Assembly (NCBI GenBank): GCA_017462345.1
Contig: JAFTRI010000039.1
Coordinates: 1 to 56,759, forward strand
Direction: 5' to 3'
Length of the DNA: 56,759 nt
Source: Muribaculaceae bacterium
Lineage (GTDB): Bacteria > Bacteroidota > Bacteroidia > Bacteroidales > Muribaculaceae
The notes under the pieces were generated by a model that was given only the letters and a program-made list of their open reading frames with translations, was not told where the DNA came from and made no database searches. Made by a program: the position numbers and the translations under genes. How positions within the stretch are numbered: position 1 is the stretch's first letter; every line of letters starts with the position of its first letter. Below, piece by piece: positions 38,343 through 47,184 of this stretch.

Positions 38343-38358
38343 TGCCGAATATTCGGCA
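38343..38358. promoter_or_regulatory. Perfect 16-bp palindrome, candidate operator
   Basis: TGCCGAATATTCGGCA, a perfect dyad with no spacer. It ends 29 bases before the -7 box of the M23-merR pair, just upstream of where the -33 element would lie, a usual place for a regulator. There is no T-run, so it is not a terminator. Confidence 0.5.
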
Positions 38359-38387
38359 ATATCACTCGCAATCCGGTTATTTTTCAC

Positions 38388-38395
38388 TAACTTTG
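38388..38395 (+). promoter_or_regulatory. -7 box for the M23-merR operon
   Basis: TAACTTTG; transcription should begin near 38402, leaving a leader of about 37 bases. Confidence 0.6.
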
Positions 38396-38438
38396 CTTGC
38401 GGTCATTGCCTCAAAAGGCATGACCGCGACAAGAAGTG

Positions 38439-39410
38439 ATGAACAGGAAAGTTTTTTACCGGAACAACCCGTCGGGCGACAGTTACGAGCGCATGTATCC
38501 GTCATGGAAAAGCCGTGCATGGATTATCGCCAGACATTTCATTGTAGGCATAATTATCGGCGCGGCGGCTTTCTACACGGTCTATTACCTTATTGACTTC
38601 CCGAGGGAGAAAATGCTCAAGCAAGAGAATGAACGGCTTGTCACCGAGCTGGAAATTCTCAACCGCCGCCTCGACGCTTCACTGTCGGTCATGGAAGACA
38701 TCGCAGCCCGGGACAACAATTTCTACCGCGTGATTATGCAGACCGAACGCATTTCCGATACCCAACGCTATGCAGGCATCGAAAACCGCAAGCGGTATGA
38801 CGACCTTAACTCACTCTCTGATGCCGCATTGATCAAGACACTGACAGGCAAGATGGATATGCTTGAACGGCAGATGTACATACAGATTAACTCATTTGAT
38901 CTGCTGCGTGATCTTGCCGGACAGCAGAAAGACCGTATCGACCACATTCCCGCAATACAGCCCATCCCAGAAAAACACCTACGGCAGATGGCATCGGGTT
39001 ATGGCTATCGCATCGATCCGGTCTACGGGACAAGTAAGTTCCATGAAGGCATGGACTTCGCCTCAGCAACAGGGACTCCGGTCTACGCCACCGGAAACGC
39101 AAGAGTCTCCACTGCAGGATGGCACAGCGGATACGGTAAGGTAGTGGTTCTCGACCACGGCTACCATTATACTACCCGCTACGCCCATCTAAGTGAAATA
39201 CTCGTACATCCGGGACAGCAGGTTAAGCGTGGCGACCTCATTGGCAAAGTGGGAAACACCGGTAAATCCACCGGTCCGCACCTCCACTACGAAGTGCGCT
39301 ACAACGACATCCCGCAGAATCCGGTCAACTACTACTTCTATGATATTACCCCCGAACAGTACAACGAAATGATACGTCTTGCCGAAAACGCGGGACACGT
39401 CATGGACTGA
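38439..39410 (+). CDS. M23-family metallopeptidase, membrane-anchored
   Basis: Putative peptidoglycan endopeptidase of the envelope. The 323-residue protein has a cytoplasmic N-terminus, one membrane helix (about 34-52), a coiled-coil segment (about 58-90), and a C-terminal LytM/M23 domain with zinc ligands H202 and D206 (HEGMDFA) and H283 (HLHYE); the fourth usual histidine in RYAH is also present. So it is likely catalytically active. The ATG at 38439 is preferred over the GTG one codon before. The MerR gene follows after 21 bases, an arrangement common in Bacteroidetes. Confidence 0.93.
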   Translation: MNRKVFYRNNPSGDSYERMYPSWKSRAWIIARHFIVGIIIGAAAFYTVYYLIDFPREKMLKQENERLVTELEILNRRLDASLSVMEDIAARDNNFYRVIMQTERISDTQRYAGIENRKRYDDLNSLSDAALIKTLTGKMDMLERQMYIQINSFDLLRDLAGQQKDRIDHIPAIQPIPEKHLRQMASGYGYRIDPVYGTSKFHEGMDFASATGTPVYATGNARVSTAGWHSGYGKVVVLDHGYHYTTRYAHLSEILVHPGQQVKRGDLIGKVGNTGKSTGPHLHYEVRYNDIPQNPVNYYFYDITPEQYNEMIRLAENAGHVMD

Positions 39411-39431
39411 CCAAGCTATAACCCCAATTAT

Positions 39432-39767
39432 ATGGATACTCTCGAAAAGAAATACTACAAGATAAGGGAAGTTGCCGAAATCCTCAACATTCCCGCCTCG
39501 ACACTGCGTTTTTGGGAAAACCAGTTCACAATCATCAAGCCAAAGCGCAATGAACACGGCACACGATTCTACACCCCTTCCGACATCGAGACCATACGCA
39601 TGGTACATTACCTTGTGAAAGAGAAAGGGCTGAAAATCGATGCCGCACAGGAGCAGATACGCCACAACCACTCCGGTGTATCACAACGCCACAAGGCAAT
39701 CGAACGGCTAAAGAAAGTCCGCACCGAGTTACAAGGTATGCTCGACGCACTCCACTCCCTCCGCTGA
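39432..39767 (+). CDS. MerR-family transcriptional regulator, short
   Basis: A 111-residue protein consisting of the MerR winged helix (YYKIREVAEILNIPASTLRF, then WENQF and GTRFYTPSDIETIRMVHYLV) plus a short coiled coil for dimerisation (QRHKAIERLKKVRTELQGML). No effector-binding domain or metal-binding cysteines, so it may respond to something other than a small ligand. Co-transcribed with the M23 peptidase. The palindrome at 38343-38358 is a candidate binding site for it. Confidence 0.9.
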   Translation: MDTLEKKYYKIREVAEILNIPASTLRFWENQFTIIKPKRNEHGTRFYTPSDIETIRMVHYLVKEKGLKIDAAQEQIRHNHSGVSQRHKAIERLKKVRTELQGMLDALHSLR

Positions 39768-39788
39768 TTATACCCCTCTACACATAGC

Positions 39789-39814
39789 GGGCTGCATCCT
39801 TATTGACGCAGCCC
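39789..39814. terminator. Weak hairpin between converging genes
   Basis: GGGCTGC pairs with GCAGCCC around a 12-base loop. No good T-run on either side; position between two converging stops is the main support. Confidence 0.4.
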
Positions 39815-39842
39815 CTTGCTTATATTCCAAATTCCGCAATCG

Positions 39843-40613
39843 CTATTTCGCTCTAACTGCACGCACACTATACCCGAAACAGCGCTCTGCAATCTTGGAG
39901 ACATGGTCTATTTCGTCACTTACAAAGGTCATGCAACACGCAAAATCGCTACTGATATAGCTGTGGAGCGAATTACTCCAATATTGACCGCCATCCTCCA
40001 TGAGGGAATCCCACTCGGGAGGCCGATTGTCGTAACAACCTGCTGCCGGCAAGAAGATACTGTTGCCATTATTCTTGCTCGTGACCTTATAACCATCAAC
40101 ACCATTCATCGTTATCCATGTCCATGTGCAGTTATTTTTTAGCTCCTCTTGCTCTACAGGGGTAGGCATACGCCAGCCATTACCCCATTTCACATGAGCG
40201 ACATCGTCATCAGGTTCGAGGACAGCTTTATTGTCATCTATGCCGTATTCACGATAAAGACAATATTTTGTCATTGTGTCATTTGTTCCATTGCAGTGTT
40301 TATATGATTCCCATGTGTACTCTTCTTTCTCCTCTGTTTCGCCCCAGGCATAGTATCCCCCGTATTCCTCAGGCCTGGTCGCTCCGATGTTCCATGCAGC
40401 CCAATTGACTGATAACCCGAGATCAACCTCCTGCGACACCGCTATACCGTACTCATTTGTATCGGGGTTAGACGGGTCATTACCGTCACTTGATTCTCCT
40501 CCGGCGTTTTCGACGGGATTCTGCAATTCTTCATCATCGTCGTCACTACATGACGAGAAGCCTGCACACAGCACAACCGCCACCGCAAGGCTCATAAATC
40601 TTAGTTTATTCAT
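39843..40613 (-). CDS. Surface lipoprotein with FISUMP-like domain
   Basis: A 256-residue lipoprotein. The signal ends FSSC, directly followed by SDDDDEE, which matches the lipoprotein export signal that sends Bacteroides lipoproteins to the cell surface. After an acidic, Ser/Asn-rich linker comes a domain with VDLGLSVNWAAWNIGATRPE, YGGYYAWGETEEKEEYTW and WGNGWRMPTPVEQEEL, typical of the Fibrobacter major-paralog (FISUMP)-type domain common in Bacteroidales. Function is unknown, perhaps binding. The ATG at 40613 is used because a -7 box at 40646 excludes the longer frame. Confidence 0.85.
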   Translation of the reverse strand: MNKLRFMSLAVAVVLCAGFSSCSDDDDEELQNPVENAGGESSDGNDPSNPDTNEYGIAVSQEVDLGLSVNWAAWNIGATRPEEYGGYYAWGETEEKEEYTWESYKHCNGTNDTMTKYCLYREYGIDDNKAVLEPDDDVAHVKWGNGWRMPTPVEQEELKNNCTWTWITMNGVDGYKVTSKNNGNSIFLPAAGCYDNRPPEWDSLMEDGGQYWSNSLHSYISSDFACCMTFVSDEIDHVSKIAERCFGYSVRAVRAK

Positions 40614-40645
40614 TGTAAAAATGTTTGATCGGTTAGTGTTTGACA

Positions 40646-40653
40646 CAAAGGTA
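40646..40653 (-). promoter_or_regulatory. -7 box for the surface lipoprotein
   Basis: TACCTTTG on the minus strand, 32 bases before the ATG at 40613; it overlaps the 5' end of the longest frame and fixes the start. Confidence 0.6.
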
Positions 40654-40760
40654 TGCATAAATGCCCAACTTCTACCCCCCAGTGTTAAATTTATTTAATG
40701 TACCATTTCCGTCCTTTAAAGACATAATTAACCCCTATACAACTTAACAATAAACACAAA

Positions 40761-40783
40761 CAGCCGGGAAGTTTTCCCGGCTG
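40761..40783 (-). terminator. Terminator after the DUF3332 gene
   Basis: A perfect 10-bp stem (CAGCCGGGAA with TTCCCGGCTG) with a three-base loop; on the minus strand it is followed by TTTGTGTTTA. It begins 22 bases after the DUF3332 stop. Confidence 0.8.
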
Positions 40784-40805
40784 CAACTACTGGTTGCATA
40801 ATCCT

Positions 40806-41351
40806 TTATCTCATAGCAAAGTGGGAAGAGGTTGCAACCTGCTGGTAAGCGAACACACCTGCCTGCGACAGTTCCACAATCTGTGTATCACCCTGCGGTG
40901 TAATCATCTTTACATGAGTATCGTCGACAAAGGTCATGAACGTATGGGTCTCCCCATTGGCGGTCACACTCCATGCCCGATCATCCTCGTTGAAGTCAAG
41001 ACGCACGACACTGCCGTCACTCTCGCTCTTGATATTGTAACCCTTGCCGTCACATTCCACAAGATAGCGTCCGTCCTCCCCATCGATAACCTTGGTTCCG
41101 CAAGCGACAGGATTAGAACCGCTCCAGAATTCGATACTGTTTATCACAAGAATGTCGGCAAGAGCCGAAACCTCATAGACAGGAATGATCCAGAACGCAA
41201 AGAAAACAAGCTCGTTCACAAACTTGTTCCCTACCCGCTTGTTCCAGTCAAGCAACTTGTTGGTCAACGCGAAACTACCGATACATGATGACATCATCAT
41301 CGAACCTGCGAGCGTCATTGCAACCGCCACGCTTAAATACATCTTCTTCAT
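40806..41351 (-). CDS. DUF3332 lipoprotein
   Basis: A 181-residue lipoprotein: signal with lipobox MMSSC (C23), then GSFALTNKLLDWNKRVGNKF and a hydrophobic stretch FVNELVFFAFWIIPVYEVSA, which are the hallmarks of DUF3332. The C-terminal half is strand-rich. Function unknown. It lies 53 bases after mltF on the same strand and is followed by a good terminator. Confidence 0.85.
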   Translation of the reverse strand: MKKMYLSVAVAMTLAGSMMMSSCIGSFALTNKLLDWNKRVGNKFVNELVFFAFWIIPVYEVSALADILVINSIEFWSGSNPVACGTKVIDGEDGRYLVECDGKGYNIKSESDGSVVRLDFNEDDRAWSVTANGETHTFMTFVDDTHVKMITPQGDTQIVELSQAGVFAYQQVATSSHFAMR

Positions 41352-41404
41352 CCTCTTTTATTTTATGGTTAACAATAGTCCTATACTCTCATTTACATGT
41401 AACG

Positions 41405-42790
41405 TTACAACGGGACTTCGCGTTTACAACGGGAGTAAAAATCCATCACCTCCCTGACGTAGACCACTGTCTGGCGTCCGCGGAAATAGCCGTACTTGCA
41501 CACTTCATCATTATAGTATTCAGGCTTGGACTTCATCAATATGGCCTCCTCTACATTGCCATCCCACACATGCGGATTCTTCCCGTACTTGCGGGCAAGT
41601 GCTATTGCGTCATACACATGCGCAAGGCCTGAATTATATGCACCTACAACAAACTTTTTCCGTTCCTCGGCATCAGGCACATATTTCACCAGCAACTTGT
41701 CAAGATCTTTCATTATCGCCACCGCAGTGCGTATATTCGCTTCCGGGTTTGCCACATCCTCTGCCGACAGCCCGTAAGCACGTGCCGTACCCGGCATAAT
41801 CTGCATGATTCCCCGCGCTCCCGCCCACGACACGACAGTCGTGTCAAACCGGCTCTCGACAAATCCCTGCGAGGCAATAAGCCGCCAATCCCAGTCCATT
41901 TCTCCGGCATAGTGCCTGAACAGATTGTCATACGGGGAAATCCGTCCGTTCGAGAACCTGAAATTCAGAGGGGAAACATCATTCTTGCTCAATTCGAAAT
42001 ACCGTTTGAGCAGCATCGCCTGTGTGCGTTTAGGGGCTTCCTGGGACATCCATGCATCAAGCGAATCGGCAAGCCACGGCTTCTCCGGAGACACGCCCCA
42101 TGCCGAACGCTGTTGGAAACTCACATCAAGTGTAATGTCAAGATCCCGATAATATGTCTTGTTGAGACGTGCAATGTCACTATCGACAACCGTCAACGGT
42201 ATCGAACCTTCCGACACCATCGCAATCAGATCCTCCGTAATGAGCGTATCCTTGTCGATAGGATGTATCCTTATCCCTCCACCCAGTTCCTCATTAAGAT
42301 TCTCCAACCGGTGCTGGTACTTGGAATCTTTTTCGACATACACGTCCCTGCCCACAAGTCCGGTAACATCATCTATACGTGACCCGTCGGCTCGCTTGGG
42401 CTGCACAAGCACCTGACAGGTGATGTTTTCAATACCGCATGGTAATACCCTGTCCTTATATTCGGCAGTAATGGGAACTTCGTATGCGATTACATCGATA
42501 ATACCCGAATCAAGCATCTCAACCATCGATGCAAGGGAAGTCGCGACAGCCAGATCAAGATAAAGTCCCTTATCCGAGACAAATCGCGAAATGAGGTCAT
42601 AGTCATAACCCATCCTTTCCTCCCGATAGATAAAATATGATGTGGGACTGTACAATGTCCCTACACGCAAAGTATCAGGCAGCCGGAACTGAGCATCCTT
42701 GCCTGTGCCGCTAACGTCATGTCTTCCGCCACACGACAGTAAAGACACGACCGTCAGGAGTACAACGCCTATGACAAGAATATGCCTCAT
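41405..42790 (-). CDS. mltF: Membrane-bound lytic transglycosylase F
   Basis: Cleaves glycan strands of peptidoglycan to anhydro-muropeptides. The 461-residue lipoprotein (lipobox LLSC, C20) has an N-terminal solute-binding-like (SBP_bac_3) domain (about 40-265; LRVGTLYSPTSYFIY) and a C-terminal SLT domain with the catalytic glutamate in GFVESRFD (E312) and GIMQIMPGTARAYG. This two-domain order is that of MltF. It follows purM by 14 bases. Confidence 0.94.
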   Translation of the reverse strand: MRHILVIGVVLLTVVSLLSCGGRHDVSGTGKDAQFRLPDTLRVGTLYSPTSYFIYREERMGYDYDLISRFVSDKGLYLDLAVATSLASMVEMLDSGIIDVIAYEVPITAEYKDRVLPCGIENITCQVLVQPKRADGSRIDDVTGLVGRDVYVEKDSKYQHRLENLNEELGGGIRIHPIDKDTLITEDLIAMVSEGSIPLTVVDSDIARLNKTYYRDLDITLDVSFQQRSAWGVSPEKPWLADSLDAWMSQEAPKRTQAMLLKRYFELSKNDVSPLNFRFSNGRISPYDNLFRHYAGEMDWDWRLIASQGFVESRFDTTVVSWAGARGIMQIMPGTARAYGLSAEDVANPEANIRTAVAIMKDLDKLLVKYVPDAEERKKFVVGAYNSGLAHVYDAIALARKYGKNPHVWDGNVEEAILMKSKPEYYNDEVCKYGYFRGRQTVVYVREVMDFYSRCKREVPL

Positions 42791-42804
42791 GCAGAAGGTA
42801 TCGG

Positions 42805-43971
42805 TTAATATTCAAATACACCCTTATCCGACTTTATCGTCAGCCGGTTGGCGGGAGCATCCTCAACCCGCCCTACAATACGTGCCGGGATTCCGAACGA
42901 TTCCGATATTTCTATAACCCTTTCAGCATCTTCAGGTGCAAGATATATCTCCATACGGTGTCCCATGTTGAACACCTTGTACATCTCAGCCCAGTCAGTA
43001 CCCGACTCACGGCTTATCAGTTCAAACAATGGAGGTACAGGGAACAGGTTATCCTTAATCACATGCTTGTTCTCGACAAAATGCATAATCTTGGTCTGGG
43101 CTCCACCTGAACAATGTACCATCCCATGAATCCGGCTTCTCATCTCGTCAAGAAGTTTCTTGATAACGGGAGCGTATGTGCGTGTCGGGGAAAGCACAAG
43201 TTTTCCGGCATTGACAGGGGCGCCGTCAACATCATCAGTCAATTTTACCGACCCCGAATATACCAACTCGGCGGGTACGGCGGCATCATAACTTTCCGGA
43301 TAACGTCCGGCAAGATATTTGCCGAAAACATCATGACGGGCCGATGTCAGCCCGTTGCTTCCCATCCCTCCGTTATATTCCTTTTCGTATGCAGCCTGCC
43401 CGTATGAAGCAAGCCCCACAATCACATCACCACCGCGTATGTTGGCATTATTGATGACATCGGCACGTTTCATGCGGCATGTCACGGTACTGTCTACAAT
43501 AATCGTGCGGACGAGATCACCGACATCAGCCGTCTCCCCACCGGTACTGTAAATACTCACCCCCATTTCCCGTAATTCGGCAAGCAATTCTTCCGTTCCG
43601 TTTATGATTGCCGCAATGACCTCTCCCGGGATCAGATGCTTGTTGCGGCCTATAGTCGACGAAACGAGAATATTGTCGGTGGCACCCACACACAACAGGT
43701 CGTCTATATTCATTATCAGAGCATCCTGTGCAATACCTTTCCACACGCTCAAGTCTCCGGTTTCTTTCCAGTAGATATAGGCAAGTGAGGACTTCGTTCC
43801 GGCCCCGTCGGCATGCATTATATTACAATATTCGTCATCTCCTCCAAGCATATCGGGGATTATTTTACAGAATGCTTTGGGGTACAGCCCCTTATCAACA
43901 TTTCTTATTGCATTGTGCACATCCTCTTTCGATGCCGACACACCACGCATGTTATATCTCTGGTCACTCAT
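42805..43971 (-). CDS. purM: Phosphoribosylformylglycinamidine cyclo-ligase (AIR synthase)
   Basis: Closes the imidazole ring in purine synthesis. The 388-residue protein is a little longer than the E. coli enzyme (about 345) but has the PurM landmarks: HADGAGTKSSLAY, DALIMNIDDLLCVGA, GGETADVGDLV and the C-terminal MVHCSGGAQTKIMHF and FNMGHRMEIYL. The longer form is what I recall for Bacteroidetes. A -7 box lies in the end of cdsA, 32 bases upstream, so it can be transcribed separately. Confidence 0.87.
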   Translation of the reverse strand: MSDQRYNMRGVSASKEDVHNAIRNVDKGLYPKAFCKIIPDMLGGDDEYCNIMHADGAGTKSSLAYIYWKETGDLSVWKGIAQDALIMNIDDLLCVGATDNILVSSTIGRNKHLIPGEVIAAIINGTEELLAELREMGVSIYSTGGETADVGDLVRTIIVDSTVTCRMKRADVINNANIRGGDVIVGLASYGQAAYEKEYNGGMGSNGLTSARHDVFGKYLAGRYPESYDAAVPAELVYSGSVKLTDDVDGAPVNAGKLVLSPTRTYAPVIKKLLDEMRSRIHGMVHCSGGAQTKIMHFVENKHVIKDNLFPVPPLFELISRESGTDWAEMYKVFNMGHRMEIYLAPEDAERVIEISESFGIPARIVGRVEDAPANRLTIKSDKGVFEY

Positions 43972-44003
43972 CTTCTATTATGTTTTATGTTATTATTCCA
44001 ATA

Positions 44004-44011
44004 CAAATTTA
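44004..44011 (-). promoter_or_regulatory. -7 box for purM
   Basis: TAAATTTG on the minus strand, with GTTG (three of four bases of TTTG) exactly 20 bases upstream at 44032-44035, inside the last codons of cdsA. Confidence 0.55.
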
Positions 44012-44018
44012 CTGTTTT

Positions 44019-44864
44019 TCAGCCGGCAAGGCAACCGGTCAATATAAAATAGCACACCATTGCCGGAATCACAAGTAACAGCGAATCGATACGGTCAAGT
44101 ATTCCTCCGTGTCCCGGAATCAGATTCCCTGAATCCTTGACTCCGACAGTACGCTTTATCAGCGACTCAACCAAGTCTCCCCATGTGGCAAAAACCGACA
44201 CGACAGCTCCGAGACCGACAAGCGTCCACAAGCCCGCTCCGGCAAAAAAGCTGGGGAACACCTCATGAAACAGGAATGCCGAACCTACCGAGAATGCCAT
44301 TCCTCCCCAAAATCCTTCCCACGATTTTTTGGGAGATACACGCGGAAATAACCGGTGACGCCCCATCGCCGAACCGACAACAAACGCTCCAGTATCATTC
44401 AGCCATATCATTATAAACATTGCCAGCAACAGGTGAGGTGTTGCCAAATCAAAATATAGCACATTCATCATCGCCATCGGCAGCGCAACATATACCTGCC
44501 CCATCAGGGAACAGGCAAGCCCTTCCAATGCCGGGGCTTTACGCATATACAACTGTGCCACCGGTCTGGCAATCAGGTAAAACACATACGGCACGGCTAT
44601 TAGCCCCAACGGCAATTCGACCGTTCCTGAAAAATACAGGAAAGCAGCTCCTACCATAGCAAGCCCGCCAAGGACATCAAGCAGCATGAGCGCCCGGCAC
44701 GTTTCCCCCTTTCCGGCATGACACAACTTGCCAAACTCGACAACGGCAAGGATGGTAAACACTGCACACATTCCGGCAAAAGCCCATTGTCCGGCAATAA
44801 GACCGGCAACAATTATTCCCACATAGACAATTCCGGAAACACTACGTAACAAGAGATTCTTCAT
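44019..44864 (-). CDS. cdsA: Phosphatidate cytidylyltransferase (CDP-diglyceride synthase)
   Basis: Makes CDP-diacylglycerol for phospholipid synthesis in the inner membrane. The 281-residue protein has about eight membrane helices and the complete CdsA signature near its C-terminus (SLIKRTVGVKDSGNLIPGHG, then GILDRIDSLL), plus SPKKSWEGFWGG. First gene of the cdsA-purM-mltF-DUF3332 run on the minus strand. Confidence 0.95.
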   Translation of the reverse strand: MKNLLLRSVSGIVYVGIIVAGLIAGQWAFAGMCAVFTILAVVEFGKLCHAGKGETCRALMLLDVLGGLAMVGAAFLYFSGTVELPLGLIAVPYVFYLIARPVAQLYMRKAPALEGLACSLMGQVYVALPMAMMNVLYFDLATPHLLLAMFIMIWLNDTGAFVVGSAMGRHRLFPRVSPKKSWEGFWGGMAFSVGSAFLFHEVFPSFFAGAGLWTLVGLGAVVSVFATWGDLVESLIKRTVGVKDSGNLIPGHGGILDRIDSLLLVIPAMVCYFILTGCLAG

Positions 44865-44898
44865 GCTGTAAATGTTTTATTCCTTTCTGTTCGATGAA

Positions 44899-44906
44899 CA
44901 AATTTA
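44899..44906 (-). promoter_or_regulatory. -7 box for cdsA
   Basis: TAAATTTG on the minus strand, 34 bases before the cdsA start codon. Confidence 0.5.
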
Positions 44907-44949
44907 CACTATTTTTTCCTTTTCCGCTAATCCGGCAGAATATTTTATG

Positions 44950-47109
44950 TCATCGGATAACGACACGATCGACATGCCGGCACACATCACTTTCTACGAC
45001 AAGCACATAAACTCCACTCTGCAACCCAGTGACACCGATACATGCATCTTCCCCACCGGTATCCGGGGATGACGCTACAATGGCACCTGTAAGCGAATAT
45101 AATGATGCACGCACCTCATGCGCCCCCACTACAGTGACCCGGAGTACACCTGTAGCGCCATCAGTGACTATTACCCTGTTACTGCTATCATTATCGGCAT
45201 TCCCAATCCCCGAACGCGAAAGCACCGTTTTCAATCCCTCATACGCATCAAGAGCGCCGGCACCCCATTTCGGGTCTCCTATATCCGCCGCATCTCTCCG
45301 CGCGGTTGTAATCGCCACATCTCTAATGTCTTCCACCGTAAGCGTCGGATCGGCCTGCAGCCATAGGGCAAACACTCCGGCAGCATAAGGAGTGGACATC
45401 GACGTGCCACAATCAGCAATCCAATAGTAATCCTTTCCGCCAACCGTCACACCAGCCGAGAGGGATTGTACATATTCCGCCTCACGGTTAGCGACATAAG
45501 GCGTGCTCACCGATGACACGACCATATTCCCGGGTGCGCAAAAATGCGGCAGTATCCGTCCGTCAAGCAACATCCCGTAACCTGTAAAAGCGGCGACTGC
45601 ACCCTCGGCAAACCCGTATTGGGCATCTCCACCACCCACAAGAGGAGTCTGATTCCGTGAATTACACGCACCTACCACAATCACATTATGACCGCAGGCG
45701 ATATTGCTTATCGAGCCATCAGTCTGCCCATTGACAAATCCGGAAGCACCCATAGAGCGAAAAAAAGAACTTACTCCGTCGGCATAGCCGTCAACATGCA
45801 TTCCGGCATCCCCTTTTATAATCAATCCCGGACAATATCTGCCCCATTCGCCTTTGTAATCCTTATTCCTTACATCATAACTGAACAGGACGTTATAACG
45901 GGAGTTCTCCTGATTCAACTCTCCATACAATCGCAGATAACCGGAAAAACAACGGTCAAACACGTCATTTGTCTCATCGCTCTCCGTGGCAAGTTCCGGA
46001 GAAGCTATACCCCACTCCAATGGTCCGTCTTCACCTCCCATGAAACCGGAGGTATAGAGCATTTCATTCTCAACGGTATCATAAATACACAATGCGACTT
46101 GAAATCTGCGGGAATCGCGACTCCAGAAATCCGATATGCCACTGATGTCGATCCCGACCCATGAATGGTCAAACACAAACGTTTTCAGCATGTCATCCGA
46201 TGAAGTGAAATCCTTTGAGACGACATTATTATGATGACCTTCATTACCCGCGGCAATACATATCACGGCCTCCTTCCCAAGCCGGTCGAGATATTGGCAG
46301 AAGAGATCGCTTCCGTCATGCGGGCCGGTATACGAGCCTAATGAAAGGTTTACAACAGCAGGCTTCCCGCATGCTTTGGCATAGGCTATCACATCCTCCA
46401 CACCGGCAAGGATACATGCATCGCTAAGCCCGCTGGTGGTGGCAACGATTTCCGATGCCGTCGCCACTCCCTGATAGCCGTTATCGGAATAACTTCCTGC
46501 CAATATGCCGGCAACATGCGTCGCATGCCATTCGCTGTCGGTATCAGTTGTCCATGACTGCAAGTCTTCAGCCGTAGATATATCAATGCGTTGCGCCAGC
46601 GTGTCTACATAGCTGACCAGCCGTTTCACCCGCGTCCTGTCCCCTGACTCATCCCGAAAATTCACATGGTGAGGGTCAAAGCCTATATCGGAGAATCCGA
46701 CCACAACCCCCTCGCCGTCATACCGCTGCGGAAGCTCCAGCCCTGCTGCGATTTTATCTACATTTCCCATAACGCGAGCCTTGTCCATAAAAGGGTGCAT
46801 ACCCGCTCCGACACTTATCCGGGATACCGATACCAACTCCGCTGCATCTTCAATCCGGTCATCAGGAATCCAAGCCAACACCAGCTCGTCACGGCGATTC
46901 ATTATCACAGCACCAAGAACGGCAAGTTCAGTTAAAGCCTCCTCTTCTTCGATTTTGGCAATCACCGGGGTGTATTTCCTCACCTCTTCAATACCGTATT
47001 CTTTCCCGACAAACCCTTTTAGCATATCGCGACCGGGCAAATCCAGTTTTGCGTTGGAAGCAATCCATACAGCCAACGGCAGTATAATACAGAATATCAC
47101 TCTTTTCAT
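44950..47109 (-). CDS. Subtilisin-family (S8) protease with T9SS-like C-terminal tail
   Basis: A 719-residue exported protease (signal MKRVIFCIILPLAVWIASNA). N-terminal prodomain-like region (to about 130), then the S8 domain with D141 (GFSDIGFDPHH), H195 (WHATHVAGILAG), the oxyanion Asn in CIAAGNEG and S570 (CGTSMSTPYAAG), a large insert between His and Ser (about 290-490), and a C-terminal beta domain SLYSLTGAIVASS ... GLQSGVYVLVVES typical of type A sorting tails. The usual HGTH is HATH here. It lies 75 bases after a clear paralog (47185-49410) on the same strand. Confidence 0.9.
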   Translation of the reverse strand: MKRVIFCIILPLAVWIASNAKLDLPGRDMLKGFVGKEYGIEEVRKYTPVIAKIEEEEALTELAVLGAVIMNRRDELVLAWIPDDRIEDAAELVSVSRISVGAGMHPFMDKARVMGNVDKIAAGLELPQRYDGEGVVVGFSDIGFDPHHVNFRDESGDRTRVKRLVSYVDTLAQRIDISTAEDLQSWTTDTDSEWHATHVAGILAGSYSDNGYQGVATASEIVATTSGLSDACILAGVEDVIAYAKACGKPAVVNLSLGSYTGPHDGSDLFCQYLDRLGKEAVICIAAGNEGHHNNVVSKDFTSSDDMLKTFVFDHSWVGIDISGISDFWSRDSRRFQVALCIYDTVENEMLYTSGFMGGEDGPLEWGIASPELATESDETNDVFDRCFSGYLRLYGELNQENSRYNVLFSYDVRNKDYKGEWGRYCPGLIIKGDAGMHVDGYADGVSSFFRSMGASGFVNGQTDGSISNIACGHNVIVVGACNSRNQTPLVGGGDAQYGFAEGAVAAFTGYGMLLDGRILPHFCAPGNMVVSSVSTPYVANREAEYVQSLSAGVTVGGKDYYWIADCGTSMSTPYAAGVFALWLQADPTLTVEDIRDVAITTARRDAADIGDPKWGAGALDAYEGLKTVLSRSGIGNADNDSSNRVIVTDGATGVLRVTVVGAHEVRASLYSLTGAIVASSPDTGGEDACIGVTGLQSGVYVLVVESDVCRHVDRVVIR

Positions 47110-47125
47110 ATATGCAAATATAGCG

Positions 47126-47164
47126 AAAAGCCGCTATCGGACACAAATCCGCCAGCGGCTTTTT
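47126..47164 (-). terminator. Terminator between the two subtilase genes
   Basis: AAAAGCCGCT pairs with AGCGGCTTTT around an 18-base loop; T4 follows on the minus strand. It lies 21 bases after the upstream subtilase stop and ends just before the start of the next, so the two are probably transcribed separately or with reduced read-through. Confidence 0.7.
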
Positions 47165-47184
47165 ACATTGTATATTTACCGGAG

